Below, one piece after another: positions 16,432-24,261 of a stretch of 47,024 nucleotides of DNA. Both the position numbers and the translations under genes were made by a program. Source of the stretch: Streptomyces sp. H27-H5 (GTDB taxonomy: Bacteria > Actinomycetota > Actinomycetes > Streptomycetales > Streptomycetaceae); contig NZ_JAPNLK010000066.1 of NCBI RefSeq assembly GCF_026627505.1, positions 1 to 47,024 of the forward strand, written 5' to 3'. The notes beneath the pieces are model-generated. The model made no database searches. It worked only from the letters and a program-made list of their open reading frames with translations, and was not told the origin of the DNA. Positions within the stretch are counted from its first letter, which is position 1. Every line of letters starts with the position of its first letter.

Positions 16432-17979
16432 ATGGCTCACCTGGGAACCGGTCACCGGCGGCGCGCACTCGCCGTTCCGGTCGGACTGGCACTCACCGCC
16501 TCGCTCGCCCTCCTCCCCTCCGTCGCGGCTTCCGCCGCCCCGTTGGGCAACACGGCGGACGCGGTGGCGACGGCCAAGCCCGACACCTCCGGCCCCAAGC
16601 TGTCGTACGTGGCGAACCTGACCGCGTACGGGACGGTGAAGCAGGCGAAGAAGGCCATCGAGAAGGCCGGCGGAACGGTGGTGACCTCGCACGAGCAGAT
16701 CGGGGTCGTCGTCGCGCACTCCCAGAACCCCGAGTTCGCAAGGCAACTGCGCGCCCAGCGCAGCCTGTTCGTGTCGGTCGGCGCCACCCGGACGGCCCCG
16801 CTGTCCCCGGTGCAGACCACCGAGGAGGGCGCGACCCAGCGGCTGAGCGCGGCGGACGCCGCGAAGGCGGCGGCGAAGGCCACGGCGGGCCAGGAGCCCC
16901 TGGAGTCGAACCAGTGGGACCTGCGGGCGATCAAGGCCGACGAGGCCCACAAGATCAACGACGGTAGCCGCAACGTGACGGTGGGCGTCATCGACACGGG
17001 TGTGGACGACACCCATCCGGACCTCGCCCCGAACTTCTCCAAGGGCCAGTCCGCCAACTGCGTGGGCGGTGTCCCCGACACCACCGAGGGCGCCTGGCGT
17101 CCGTACGCGGACGGCAGCGACCACGGCACCCACGTCGCGGGCACCATCGCGGCCGCGCGCAACGACCTCGGCATCAGCGGTGTCGCGCCCGGCGTGAAGG
17201 TCGCCGCGATCAAGGTGAGCGAGCCGGGGACCAGCCTCTTCTACACCGAGGCCGTCGTCTGTGGGTTCATGTTCGCCGCCGAGAAGGGGATCGAGGTGAC
17301 CAACAACAGCTACTACGTCGACCCCTGGAACTACACCTGCAAGTCGGACGACGACCAGAAGGCGCTGGTGGAGGCCATCGCGCGGGCGACGAAGTACGCG
17401 GAGCGCAAGGGTGTCCTGAGCGTGGCCTCGGCCGGCAACTCGGACCACGACCTGGCCGGTCCCTCGATCGAGGACACCACCAGCCCGAACGACACCACCG
17501 CCGTGCCGCGCACCATCGACCCGAAGGTCTGCCTCGACCTTCCCACCCAGCTCCCCGGCGTGGTCACCGTGACCGCCACCGGCGACCAGGGCCTTCGCTC
17601 GTACTACTCCAGCTACGGGCTGGGCGTCGCCGACGTCGCGGGCCCCGGTGGCGACAAGTGGCAGGTGCCGGCCACGCCGGACGCCAACGGTCGGGTGCTG
17701 TCCACCCTCCCGGGCGGCGGCTACGGCTACAAGCAGGGCACCTCGATGGCCGCCCCGCACGTCGCGGGCGTCGTGGCGCTGCTGAAGAGCAAGCACCCCT
17801 CCGCCACGCCGTCGCAGCTCCAGGCGCTGCTGAAGGCCCAGGCCACGAAGCAGGCCTGCCCGGACAAGATCTACGACGGCGCCGGCGCGCTGATCGACGC
17901 CACCACCTGCAAGAGCAAGTGGGGCCAGACCGGCTACTACGGCTCCGGCGTGGTGAACGCGCTCCGCGCCGTGAAGTAG
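16432..17979 (+). CDS. Secreted S8 (subtilisin-type) serine peptidase
   Basis: A 515-residue exported protease. Residues 1-40 are a signal peptide (HRRRALAVPVGLALTASLAL, cleavage near ASAAP). A pro-region of about 90 residues precedes the catalytic domain. The triad is visible: Asp188 in GVIDTGVDD, His231 in DHGTHVAGT and Ser438 in GTSMAAPHVAG. The domain reaches almost the C terminus and paired cysteines may be disulfide-bonded outside the cell. TGGAGA lies upstream of the ATG. It probably degrades extracellular protein. Confidence 0.92.
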   Translation: MAHLGTGHRRRALAVPVGLALTASLALLPSVAASAAPLGNTADAVATAKPDTSGPKLSYVANLTAYGTVKQAKKAIEKAGGTVVTSHEQIGVVVAHSQNPEFARQLRAQRSLFVSVGATRTAPLSPVQTTEEGATQRLSAADAAKAAAKATAGQEPLESNQWDLRAIKADEAHKINDGSRNVTVGVIDTGVDDTHPDLAPNFSKGQSANCVGGVPDTTEGAWRPYADGSDHGTHVAGTIAAARNDLGISGVAPGVKVAAIKVSEPGTSLFYTEAVVCGFMFAAEKGIEVTNNSYYVDPWNYTCKSDDDQKALVEAIARATKYAERKGVLSVASAGNSDHDLAGPSIEDTTSPNDTTAVPRTIDPKVCLDLPTQLPGVVTVTATGDQGLRSYYSSYGLGVADVAGPGGDKWQVPATPDANGRVLSTLPGGGYGYKQGTSMAAPHVAGVVALLKSKHPSATPSQLQALLKAQATKQACPDKIYDGAGALIDATTCKSKWGQTGYYGSGVVNALRAVK

Positions 17980-18037
17980 GCGCGCAGCGGGGCCTGGACC
18001 GCGCGTGAGGTGACGCGTGCGGCAGGGCGGACACGTG

Positions 18038-18074
18038 AAGGGGCCGGTCGGGGCAACTCCCCGACCGGCCCCTT
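18038..18074. terminator. Hairpin terminator between the S8 peptidase and the split dehydrogenase
   Basis: A perfect 16-bp stem (18038-18053 with 18059-18074) with a CAACT loop between convergent genes. Confidence 0.85.
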
Positions 18075-18096
18075 GCGTTCGTCCCGCGGCCGGCGC

Positions 18097-18400
18097 CTAC
18101 GGCGTGATGAGCACCTTGAGCGCGCTGCGGTCGTCCATCGCGCGGTAGCCGTCCGGGACCTCGTCCAGGGAGATCGCCCGGTCGAAGACGGGGGACGGGT
18201 CGATCGCGCCGCTGAGCACGTCCGCGAGCAGCTCCGGGATGTACGCGCGCACCGGCGCGACGCCGCCGCGCAGGGTCAGGTTGCGGTCGAACATCACGTC
18301 GAGGTCCAGGCCGGTGCCGCTGCCGTGCGGGACGCCGACGTAGCCGATGGCCCCGCCGTCGCGGGTGATGTTGACGGCCGTGCGCATGGACTGGACGAAG
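18097..18400 (-). pseudogene. C-terminal part of a zinc-type alcohol dehydrogenase, split by integration
   Basis: About 100 residues match the end of a medium-chain dehydrogenase: SMRTAVNITRDGGAIGYVGV is the loop that follows the Rossmann cofactor fold, and the rest is the C-terminal substrate-side region ending in DDRSALKVLITP. The GroES-like and nucleotide-binding N-terminal parts are absent; upstream of about 18400 the frame turns into non-homologous residues next to the phage integrase. The other half is not found in this window. Host function is presumably lost unless the element supplies a new start. Confidence 0.85.
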
Positions 18401-18425
18401 CCTCTGTCAAGACGCTTCAACGCCC
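18385..18425. other. Probable attL junction of the integrated element
   Basis: Dehydrogenase homology stops at about 18390-18405 and the large serine integrase begins at 18442. Serine integrases cross over at a 2-bp core inside att sites of about 40-50 bp, so the junction must lie here. The exact core cannot be fixed without the right end or an empty site. Confidence 0.65.
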
Positions 18426-18433
18426 CCTACACT
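18405..18433 (+). promoter_or_regulatory. Promoter for a leaderless integrase transcript
   Basis: TGTCAA (18405-18410) and TACACT (18428-18433) are separated by 17 bp. Transcription would start near 18440, only 1-2 nt before the ATG at 18442, and no ribosome site is present, so a leaderless mRNA is likely. Confidence 0.5.
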
Positions 18434-18441
18434 CCACCAAC

Positions 18442-19923
18442 ATGGGCACCCACCACGACGGCAAGCAACTCCGCGTCATCATCTACTGTCGCATCAGCGA
18501 CGACCGTGAAGGCCGCGGCGCCGGCGTCGAGCGCCAGCGCGAAGCGTGCCTGGCCCGCGCCGAGAAACTCGGCTGGGAAGTCGTGGCAGTCCTCATCGAG
18601 AACGACCTCAGCGCGTACAGCGGCAAGCGGCGCCCGAAGTACGAGCAGATGCTCGACATGCTGAAGGCCGGGATGGCGGATGCTGTCCTCGCCCTCACCC
18701 CCAAGCGCCTGTACCGGCGCATCGGCGACGCCTTCGACTTCTTCGACCTCATCACCGAGCAGGGTGTCCACGTCGAGACGATCAAGCAGGGGCGCTACGA
18801 CCTGACCACCGCCGAGGGGCGGCGAGACGCGCGCCGCGCCGCGATCGACGCGCAGTACGAGTCCGAGGAGATCGGTGAGCGAGTCAGGGACGCGAAAGCG
18901 CAGACGCTCGCTGCCGGCGGGTACCGCGGGGGGCCACGGCCGTTCGGGTACGAGGCCGACGGTCTGACGCTGCGGGAGTCGGAGGCATCGCACCTGCGTG
19001 AGGCGTACTCCGCGTTCCTGGCGGGGGCGTCGATCCGGTCCATCGCTCGGGAGTGGGAGGAGCTGGGGGTGCGCACGGTACCTCGGCGGTACCGGCAGGA
19101 GGATGGCACCCGGGGCGAGCCCCGGTCCCGTGCGTGGTCGCCGAGCGAGCTGCGGACCCTGCTCCTGCGGCATCGGAACGCCGGCCTGCTGTCGCACAAC
19201 GGGGCCGAGGCCGGCACCGCAGCGTGGCCCGGCATCGTAGACGAGTCGACGTGGCGGGCGGCAGTGGCTCGTCTCGCGGACCCGACTCGCCTGACGGCGA
19301 AGAGCAACGCGCGCCGCTGGCTCGGGTCCGGACTGTACGGGTGCGGGCACCCGGCGGGGGGCGGCGAGTGCGGGCTGAGGGTGAGGCTGTCCACGTCCGG
19401 CACGGGCGCGGGTCATCGTCACGTTGCTGCCTATCGGTGTTCAAGTGGTGGCCACGTGACCCGCCGCGCGGTGCCGCTGGACGCGTACGTGCACGACCTG
19501 GTGGTGGGTCGTCTCCAGCGCCCCGATGCGGTGCACCTGCTGGATCGGGCAACGGATTCGCCTGTTGACCTGCGCGCTGTGGACACGGAGCTGACGGCGG
19601 CCCGTACAACTCTGAGGTCTCTGGCGGAGATGCTGGGCGCGGGGGAGATGGACGCCTCGGACTACAAGGCGGCGGCCGCGCGGGCTCGGGAGCGCAAGGT
19701 GAGGGCCGAGGCGGCGATGGTTCTGGCTTCGACGACGAGTCCGCTCGCTGGCCTGGTGGGGGCCCGGGATGTCAGGGCCGCGTGGGAGGGCATCGATCTG
19801 TCACGTCAGCGTTCGGTGATCGATGCCCTCATGGAGGTGGTGGTCCTGCCTGCGCGGCGGGGCCGGATGCCGAAGGGTGTGGAGCTGGATTTGGAGCGGA
19901 TCGACATCCGGTGGCGGGGTTAG
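18442..19923 (+). CDS. Large serine recombinase (phage integrase)
   Basis: A 493-residue site-specific recombinase that would integrate and, with a directionality factor, excise the element. The N-terminal resolvase fold has the catalytic Ser19 in VIIYCRISDD; arginines follow in VERQREACLARAEKLGW. Next come the recombinase domain (about 165-300, GGPRPFGYEADG onwards) and a zinc-ribbon domain with CGHP, ECGLRVRL and YRCSSGGH at about 299-345. The C-terminal helices near 380-430 could be the coiled-coil motif that controls direction. It lies directly on the junction with the split dehydrogenase. Confidence 0.93.
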   Translation: MGTHHDGKQLRVIIYCRISDDREGRGAGVERQREACLARAEKLGWEVVAVLIENDLSAYSGKRRPKYEQMLDMLKAGMADAVLALTPKRLYRRIGDAFDFFDLITEQGVHVETIKQGRYDLTTAEGRRDARRAAIDAQYESEEIGERVRDAKAQTLAAGGYRGGPRPFGYEADGLTLRESEASHLREAYSAFLAGASIRSIAREWEELGVRTVPRRYRQEDGTRGEPRSRAWSPSELRTLLLRHRNAGLLSHNGAEAGTAAWPGIVDESTWRAAVARLADPTRLTAKSNARRWLGSGLYGCGHPAGGGECGLRVRLSTSGTGAGHRHVAAYRCSSGGHVTRRAVPLDAYVHDLVVGRLQRPDAVHLLDRATDSPVDLRAVDTELTAARTTLRSLAEMLGAGEMDASDYKAAAARARERKVRAEAAMVLASTTSPLAGLVGARDVRAAWEGIDLSRQRSVIDALMEVVVLPARRGRMPKGVELDLERIDIRWRG

Positions 19924-20162
19924 ATCGCGGGATGGTTGCGCGCGGCGGGCTCGGCAGCGGCGAGGCCGTGTCGGCCAGCGTGTTCGATGGCGAGGTTGTA
20001 CTCGTCCACGGCCTGTTGGCTGACCTCGTCGGGGTGGACGGCGAGGCGGAGGCGGCCGTCCTTCCCTTGTAGGAGGACGACGGCGAGGCCTTTGGGTACG
20101 AGGTCGTCGCGCACCATGGGGAGGCATGCCGGGGGCATATTTGCTCTGATCGCTTCTGACAT
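19920..20162 (-). CDS. Small protein of unknown function, convergent with the integrase
   Basis: An 80-residue protein whose stop overlaps the integrase stop by 3 bp on the opposite strand. It has beta-rich residues 20-45 (GLAVVLLQGKDGRLRLAVHP) and a helical tail. GGGGG lies before the ATG. No family recognised. Location beside the integrase allows, but does not show, a role as directionality factor. The 20163-20315 gap upstream shows no gene. Confidence 0.6.
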   Translation of the reverse strand: MSEAIRANMPPACLPMVRDDLVPKGLAVVLLQGKDGRLRLAVHPDEVSQQAVDEYNLAIEHAGRHGLAAAEPAARNHPAI

Positions 20163-20315
20163 TCCGAACCCCCATGCTTGGGTGCACGGTCATGCCGCTG
20201 ACGGCGCACGACAATGCAGACCTTTTACTCACGCCCCCCAGGCGGAAAGGTCAGCATGCCACTTGAGTCAGCGTGGGACTACAGGCTGCGCATAACTACT
20301 ACAAACCGAAACAAC

Positions 20316-20750
20316 TTACTCCTGAGTACCTGATGTCGCATCAGAACCGTCATTCGCGAACGCTGCGATCAGTCGCTCGATCTGCTCTCGCTGCACAGGT
20401 GTCAACTTGTCTGCACCACGGACATACGCCCGGCCGTGTTCGGAGACCACGGGGTCGATGCCCATGAACTGACTGCCGGCCGCATCCTGCACCTGGACGA
20501 GGGGGAGTTCCAGGGCATCGGCCAAGGCCTGGAGTTCGGGGAAGCGCGGCGTCCAGGCCATGCGGGGGACGACCTTTTCTAGGTTCTCCAGGGTGCCGCG
20601 CCGAATGACCGGCTTCCCGTCTTCGCCCAGACCGGTGCGTTCCTCAAGCTGGCGGAAGCTGAGGCGCAGCTCGGCGCGGCGCTTCCGTACCAGATCAGAC
20701 AGGTGCGTCCGGGCGCCCGCGTTGTTTTCCTGCTCGACCATGACGGCCAT
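20316..20750 (-). CDS. XRE-type repressor, probable immunity repressor
   Basis: A 144-residue protein with an N-terminal helix-turn-helix at about residues 20-75 (RKRRAELRLSFRQLEERTGL and further helices including PELQALADALELPL) of the XRE/cI class. The C-terminal half is short and lacks the Ser-Lys autopeptidase of LexA-like repressors. The ATG at 20750 has GGAG 7 nt before it. It diverges from a second regulator gene across a 300-bp gap rich in palindromes, the arrangement of a lysogeny switch. Role inferred from context. Confidence 0.75.
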   Translation of the reverse strand: MAVMVEQENNAGARTHLSDLVRKRRAELRLSFRQLEERTGLGEDGKPVIRRGTLENLEKVVPRMAWTPRFPELQALADALELPLVQVQDAAGSQFMGIDPVVSEHGRAYVRGADKLTPVQREQIERLIAAFANDGSDATSGTQE

Positions 20751-20852
20751 CCTGCCACTCCATGTGAGGCCTGTTGCCCTGTGGTGTCCATGTTGCCAGC
20801 ACCGCTCCCCGTACATAAGTGCTGGTCGCGGGGGCACACCTGACCCCCAGCA

Positions 20853-20867
20853 TGGACAGAGTGTCCA
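20853..20867. promoter_or_regulatory. Palindromic operator, TGGACA/TGTCCA
   Basis: TGGACAGAGTGTCCA is a perfect 6-bp inverted repeat with a 3-bp centre in the repressor leader. A separate inverted pair, CCAGCAC (20796-20802) and GTGCTGG (20819-20825), lies between it and the repressor gene. Confidence 0.55.
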
Positions 20868-20935
20868 CGGTGATGGGCATGGCCGCCAGTCCGCATGGCG
20901 TTTTTGACCTGAACGTGACGGCTGGATTGTCGACT

Positions 20936-20964
20936 TAGCTACGCGCACGCACCGTCGTGGGCAA
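20936..20964 (-). promoter_or_regulatory. Possible repressor promoter
   Basis: On the minus strand TTGCCC (20964-20959) and TAGCTA (20941-20936) are 17 bp apart. The -35 box overlaps the operator at 20956-20974. It would leave a leader of about 180 nt before the repressor ATG. Confidence 0.4.
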
Positions 20965-20974
20965 CATGCCCACG
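20956..20974. promoter_or_regulatory. Operator O1 of the immunity region
   Basis: CGTGGGCAACATGCCCACG is a perfect inverted repeat with a 3-bp centre. It overlaps the inferred minus-strand promoter. Confidence 0.7.
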
Positions 20975-20997
20975 AGGGTGGACACGGTGACCACCCT
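20975..20997. promoter_or_regulatory. Operator O2 of the immunity region
   Basis: AGGGTGG (20975-20981) and CCACCCT (20991-20997) are inverted around a 9-bp spacer that contains ACACGGTGA. The half-site is close to that of O1 and O3 but with wider spacing. Confidence 0.55.
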
Positions 20998-21012
20998 CAT
21001 GCCATGCTGTTC

Positions 21013-21032
21013 CTGCCCACCACGGTGGGCAG
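21013..21032. promoter_or_regulatory. Operator O3 of the immunity region
   Basis: CTGCCCACCACGGTGGGCAG is a perfect 20-bp palindrome immediately upstream of the ribosome site of the next gene. The half-site GGTGGGCA recurs alone at 21045-21052, overlapping the ribosome site and the A of the ATG. Confidence 0.75.
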
Positions 21033-21051
21033 AACGGCAAAGGAGGTGGGC

Positions 21052-21351
21052 ATGTCCCCGCGTGAGCCCAGTTACAGGCTCCTCAATCCGAACCTGATGA
21101 AGCTCCTCATGGAGCGCACCGGGAGCGGCAGCAGCATCACCGGCCGGGAACTCGCAAAGCAGGCGGGATGCTCCAGCACCACGGTCAACGACCTGCTCAG
21201 CGGCACGAAGGAATGCGTCCTCGTCGGTACGGCACACGGCATCGCCCGTGTCATCGGAGTCGATGTGCTCGTGCTCTTCGCGCCGACCGGCCGGTCCGTG
21301 CCGGTCCCGCACAGCGAGATCCCGCCGGCGCTCGTCCGGGCTGCGGGATGA
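21052..21351 (+). CDS. XRE/Cro-like regulator
   Basis: A 99-residue protein with a helix-turn-helix at about residues 25-75 (ITGRELAKQAGCSSTTVNDL then helices ending VIGVDVLVLF). It faces the repressor gene at 20316-20750 and is first in a long early operon, so it is likely the Cro-like or early activator arm of the switch. AAGGAGGT stands 5 nt before the ATG; a copy of the operator half-site overlaps this start, which would allow repression at translation initiation as well. Confidence 0.75.
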   Translation: MSPREPSYRLLNPNLMKLLMERTGSGSSITGRELAKQAGCSSTTVNDLLSGTKECVLVGTAHGIARVIGVDVLVLFAPTGRSVPVPHSEIPPALVRAAG

Positions 21352-21509
21352 ACAGCGTCGCGGAGACCGAGCTGCCGGCCGAACTCAGCCCGTACGAGGC
21401 GCACCTGGCCCGCGTGCTGGCCGGGGCCCCGCCGCTGACCGCCGAGCAGCAGAGCCGCATCCGGAGCCTGTTCCGGCCCGGCGTCGCCAGGGTCCCGCTC
21501 GCGGCCTGA
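21348..21509 (+). CDS. Small early protein of unknown function
   Basis: A 53-residue protein overlapping the stop of the regulator by 4 bp (ATGA), rich in Ala, Leu and Glu and probably helical. The SRIRSLFRPG region is basic. Similar very short proteins ending in RSLF(R)PG-like motifs are common in actinomycete prophages and ICEs, recalled but not searched. Function unknown. Confidence 0.65.
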   Translation: MNSVAETELPAELSPYEAHLARVLAGAPPLTAEQQSRIRSLFRPGVARVPLAA

Positions 21510-21597
21510 CTGAACGAAGAACGGGGCCGCCCCGGACGTGCATCCGGAACGACCCCGCAGTACCCGGCACACCTCACCACCAACAGAGAGGTACACC

Positions 21598-22047
21598 GTG
21601 AACCACAAGCCTACCGTCACCGGCCTTCCCGGCCAGAGTGGCATCACCCACCACATCAAGGTCCCGCTGCCCGTACGGCCCACCCTGTCCGTCGAGTCGG
21701 TGCTGCTCCTCGCGGCCAGCGTCATCGCGGAGCGGGGTCTGCACCACGAGGACTACGTCGAGGACCCGCTGAACAAGCGGTTGGACCCGTCGTTCCCGTT
21801 GACGCTGCGGGCGATGTCCGTGGTCGGTGCGATCCGGTACGCGGCGACCGGGGACCCGCAGCACAGCTCGCAACTGTCGGAGACGACGGTCGGGTTTTTG
21901 GCCCTGTCGTTGGACGGCGGCCCGTTCTGGACGGACTGGCGGTCGCTGGAGCGGCACGTCGAGGACTGGTCGGACGGCATGACGGCGGTCGAGGCGGTTG
22001 CGCTGTTGGAGCGGGTGGCGACGAGCCCCGAGGAGCGTGCGGCGTGA
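21598..22047 (+). CDS. DUF6197-like phage protein
   Basis: A 149-residue protein. The GTG at 21598 has GAGAGG upstream. Residues about 35-145 show the pattern VLLLAASVIAERG, an alanine-rich middle, W(T)DW, and a final VEAVALLERVA helix, resembling the DUF6197 family found in actinobacteria and their phages. Function unknown. The next gene overlaps its stop by 4 bp. Confidence 0.65.
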   Translation: MNHKPTVTGLPGQSGITHHIKVPLPVRPTLSVESVLLLAASVIAERGLHHEDYVEDPLNKRLDPSFPLTLRAMSVVGAIRYAATGDPQHSSQLSETTVGFLALSLDGGPFWTDWRSLERHVEDWSDGMTAVEAVALLERVATSPEERAA

Positions 22048-22343
22048 ACGAGTTGTCCGCCGAGTTGACCGGCAAGATCCGCGCACTCCGCAACCTTCAG
22101 AACGTGTCGGCGCAGAAGCTGGCTGACCGCATGGCTGCCCTGGGCTTTCCGATCCAGCGCAACGTGCTCGCCAACATCGAGACCGGGCGCAGGCAGTCGG
22201 TGTCTGTGGACTTCGTCAGCTTCGCGGCGCAGGCCCTCGACACGACGTTCGTCCGTCTGCTCACGGACCCCGTGGCCTGCCCGGGATGCGGCGGCAAGCC
22301 TCCCGTCGGGTTCACGTGCAACACCTGTGGTGGTGCGGCATGA
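22044..22343 (+). CDS. XRE-family protein with C-terminal zinc ribbon
   Basis: A 99-residue protein: helix-turn-helix at about residues 8-70 (IRALRNLQNVSAQKLADRMA, then NVLANIETGRR), followed by CPGC and CNTC cysteine pairs at about 80-96 that would bind zinc. It is embedded in the early operon with 4-bp overlaps on both sides. Likely a DNA-binding regulator. Confidence 0.75.
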   Translation: MNELSAELTGKIRALRNLQNVSAQKLADRMAALGFPIQRNVLANIETGRRQSVSVDFVSFAAQALDTTFVRLLTDPVACPGCGGKPPVGFTCNTCGGAA

Positions 22344-22954
22344 ATACGAAGCGCGTGGACGCGGCGGCCGGTGTGCTGAGCGCGTCGATGAAGTTGGGCA
22401 AGAGGTTGCCGGCCACGTTGGCGTACGACCTGGAGGCGGCGCAGCTGCTCCAGTCCCCGGAGACGGCGGCCGAGATGGCTGCGCTGCGCGACGTTTCTGC
22501 CTTGCAGGAGCGGGTCATCGGCGATGCCTGCCAGCTGTTGCAGAAGCGCCGTTGGGAGATCCGGGGACGCAAGGAGTACGGGCAGCGGCTGCGGACGGAG
22601 AACGAGCGGCTGCGGGCCCGGGTGTCCGAGCTGGAGACGGAGCGCCACGAAACGAACGCTGCGCTGTCGGATGCGGCGGAGGCGCTGCGGGCGTCCCGGG
22701 ACCGGATCGCCGAGCTGGAGCGCGCGCTCGCGTTGGACCCCGACCCGATCGCCTACGGTCCGCGCGGCTACCGGTGCGGTTGCGGCAAAGACGCGCACTC
22801 GAACCTGACGCCGTGCCGGCCGGAGCCGGGTGCGTTGGCCGAGCAGCGTCACCAGTTCCTCGACCTCGACGTCGACAGCACGGCGCCCATCCCCGGCGCG
22901 TGCCTGTACCCGTACCTGCGCACCGCCCCCCTCGGAGGCACCGATGCCCGCTGA
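22340..22954 (+). CDS. Coiled-coil protein of unknown function
   Basis: A 204-residue protein. Residues about 75-130 have long heptad-like runs (RLRTENERLRARVSELETER) forming a coiled coil, and the C-terminal third has a Cys cluster, CGCGKDAHSNLTPC. It overlaps its upstream neighbour by 4 bp and its downstream neighbour by 11 bp. No family recognised. Confidence 0.7.
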   Translation: MNTKRVDAAAGVLSASMKLGKRLPATLAYDLEAAQLLQSPETAAEMAALRDVSALQERVIGDACQLLQKRRWEIRGRKEYGQRLRTENERLRARVSELETERHETNAALSDAAEALRASRDRIAELERALALDPDPIAYGPRGYRCGCGKDAHSNLTPCRPEPGALAEQRHQFLDLDVDSTAPIPGACLYPYLRTAPLGGTDAR

Positions 22955-23348
22955 CCCCACCCGCAGCACGAACCCGCCACTGTCGTTCCGTCTCGATGGG
23001 ATGTGGCTGAAGGCCTTCCTCCGCGTCGACCGGATCCGACACGACACGCTCGTGTCCCTCGTGTCGGGCTGGAGCGACACCGAGGTTCGCAAGGACGTCA
23101 CCGCTCGCCTCGTCGCACTCGCCGAGGTCATGTCTTCGATCCGCCGTGAAGGCGAGTTGGATGCCGCCGTCGAGGCGGTGGAAGACGAGGCCAGCATGCA
23201 CGACGCGGAGATCGAGATCGATCTGGTGGACGCGCTTCGGCTGCGGGACGAGCTGAATGTGGTGATCGAGAAGTTGGCCCGGTTCAACCCGGCCGCCGCC
23301 CGGCCGGACATGCTCGCCAAGATGCCGCACCAGCGGAGGGCATCGTGA
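22944..23348 (+). CDS. Helical early protein of unknown function
   Basis: A 134-residue mostly helical acidic protein. The ATG at 22944 lies within the previous gene and has GGAGG 5 nt upstream. Dense Glu/Asp heptads occur at about 75-105. No family recognised. Confidence 0.65.
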   Translation: MPADPTRSTNPPLSFRLDGMWLKAFLRVDRIRHDTLVSLVSGWSDTEVRKDVTARLVALAEVMSSIRREGELDAAVEAVEDEASMHDAEIEIDLVDALRLRDELNVVIEKLARFNPAAARPDMLAKMPHQRRAS

Positions 23349-23596
23349 GCAGGCACCCGATCCGCAAGCGGGCCGATCACGTGACCGCCGCGCAGCGACT
23401 TCGGACCACTCCCGGCGAGTGGCAGACCGTGCACGTGTACGCGAGCCGGTACTCCGCGATGTCGGCGGCGCATCTGGTCCGCAAGCCCAGGTGCCAGTGG
23501 TTGGCCTACCTCCCGGCCGGTGCGTACGAGGCTCGTGTCGAGATGGTCGACGGGGGCACTGCTCTCCTGGTCCGGTACGTCGGGGGTACCCGATGA
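23345..23596 (+). CDS. Small basic early protein
   Basis: An 83-residue basic protein that overlaps both neighbours by 4 bp. Residues 27-80 look beta-rich (WQTVHVYASRYSAMSAAHLV, then ARVEMVDGGTALLVRYV), like a small strand-rich fold. Function unknown. Confidence 0.65.
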   Translation: MSRHPIRKRADHVTAAQRLRTTPGEWQTVHVYASRYSAMSAAHLVRKPRCQWLAYLPAGAYEARVEMVDGGTALLVRYVGGTR

Positions 23597-24261
23597 GCGA
23601 CGCGTTCTTCCAGCCCGGCCGCACGTACACCGACGCCAATGGGTACACGGCCCCCGAGATCACCTACTACTTCCACGTCGAGCACGTGGCCCGGCACCCG
23701 GAGCACGGGCACCTGCGGGCGACCGGCTGGTCGAAGACTGGGGCCATGGGATCCCGGTGGCACGGCGACTCCCGCGTCGAGGGCGAGCAGGACGGCTGGA
23801 CCGAGCTGCCTGTCCCGTTGATCGATGTGGATCCGGTGGTGGTCCGGCGCTTCGACTGCTCGATCGAGCCGGCCCTCGAAGACGAGCACCCCGAACTGAT
23901 GGTGTGCTGCGTGGCGGAGGACGGGCGGCCGGTCGCACTGCTCCTCGACATGGAGGCGCGGGACAAGCTCGCGGGGCTCCTCGACATGGGGAAGGGCACC
24001 GGCGACGGCGAGCCCACCCCGGCCGCAGGCATCGGCGACGAGCGGGCGCTCCTGCTCGCCGATCACATCCTGAACACCGGCGGGACCTGGACGTCCGGCC
24101 GCGCGCACCGCTGGCTGTCCGAGGACGCCGGGATCGCGGTCACTGCCCGCCACGTCCGGCGGATGCTGAAGTCGTTGGCGGCGTACGGCTACCTGACCGA
24201 GCACGACAAGCCGGGCCGTGTCTCGTACACGCCGCGCTACGCCACCGGTGGTGGCCGATGA
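23593..24261 (+). CDS. Early protein with possible winged-helix C terminus
   Basis: A 222-residue protein. The N-terminal 115 residues are strand-rich; the C-terminal 75 (ADHILNTGGTWTSGRAHRWL, then TARHVRRMLKSLAAYGYLTE) look like a winged helix and may bind DNA. It sits directly before the YqaJ nuclease gene. No named family recognised. Confidence 0.65.
   Translation: MSDAFFQPGRTYTDANGYTAPEITYYFHVEHVARHPEHGHLRATGWSKTGAMGSRWHGDSRVEGEQDGWTELPVPLIDVDPVVVRRFDCSIEPALEDEHPELMVCCVAEDGRPVALLLDMEARDKLAGLLDMGKGTGDGEPTPAAGIGDERALLLADHILNTGGTWTSGRAHRWLSEDAGIAVTARHVRRMLKSLAAYGYLTEHDKPGRVSYTPRYATGGGR

Noticed and set aside
18385..18441. tRNA gene as integration site
   Set aside because: No cloverleaf or tRNA 3' end is present; the split target is a dehydrogenase gene.
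19920..20162. Recombination directionality factor
   Set aside because: Only its position beside the integrase supports this; there is no recognisable feature, so it is left as unknown.
20316..20750. LexA-like self-cleaving repressor
   Set aside because: The C-terminal part is short and no Ala-Gly cleavage site or Ser/Lys pair is visible.
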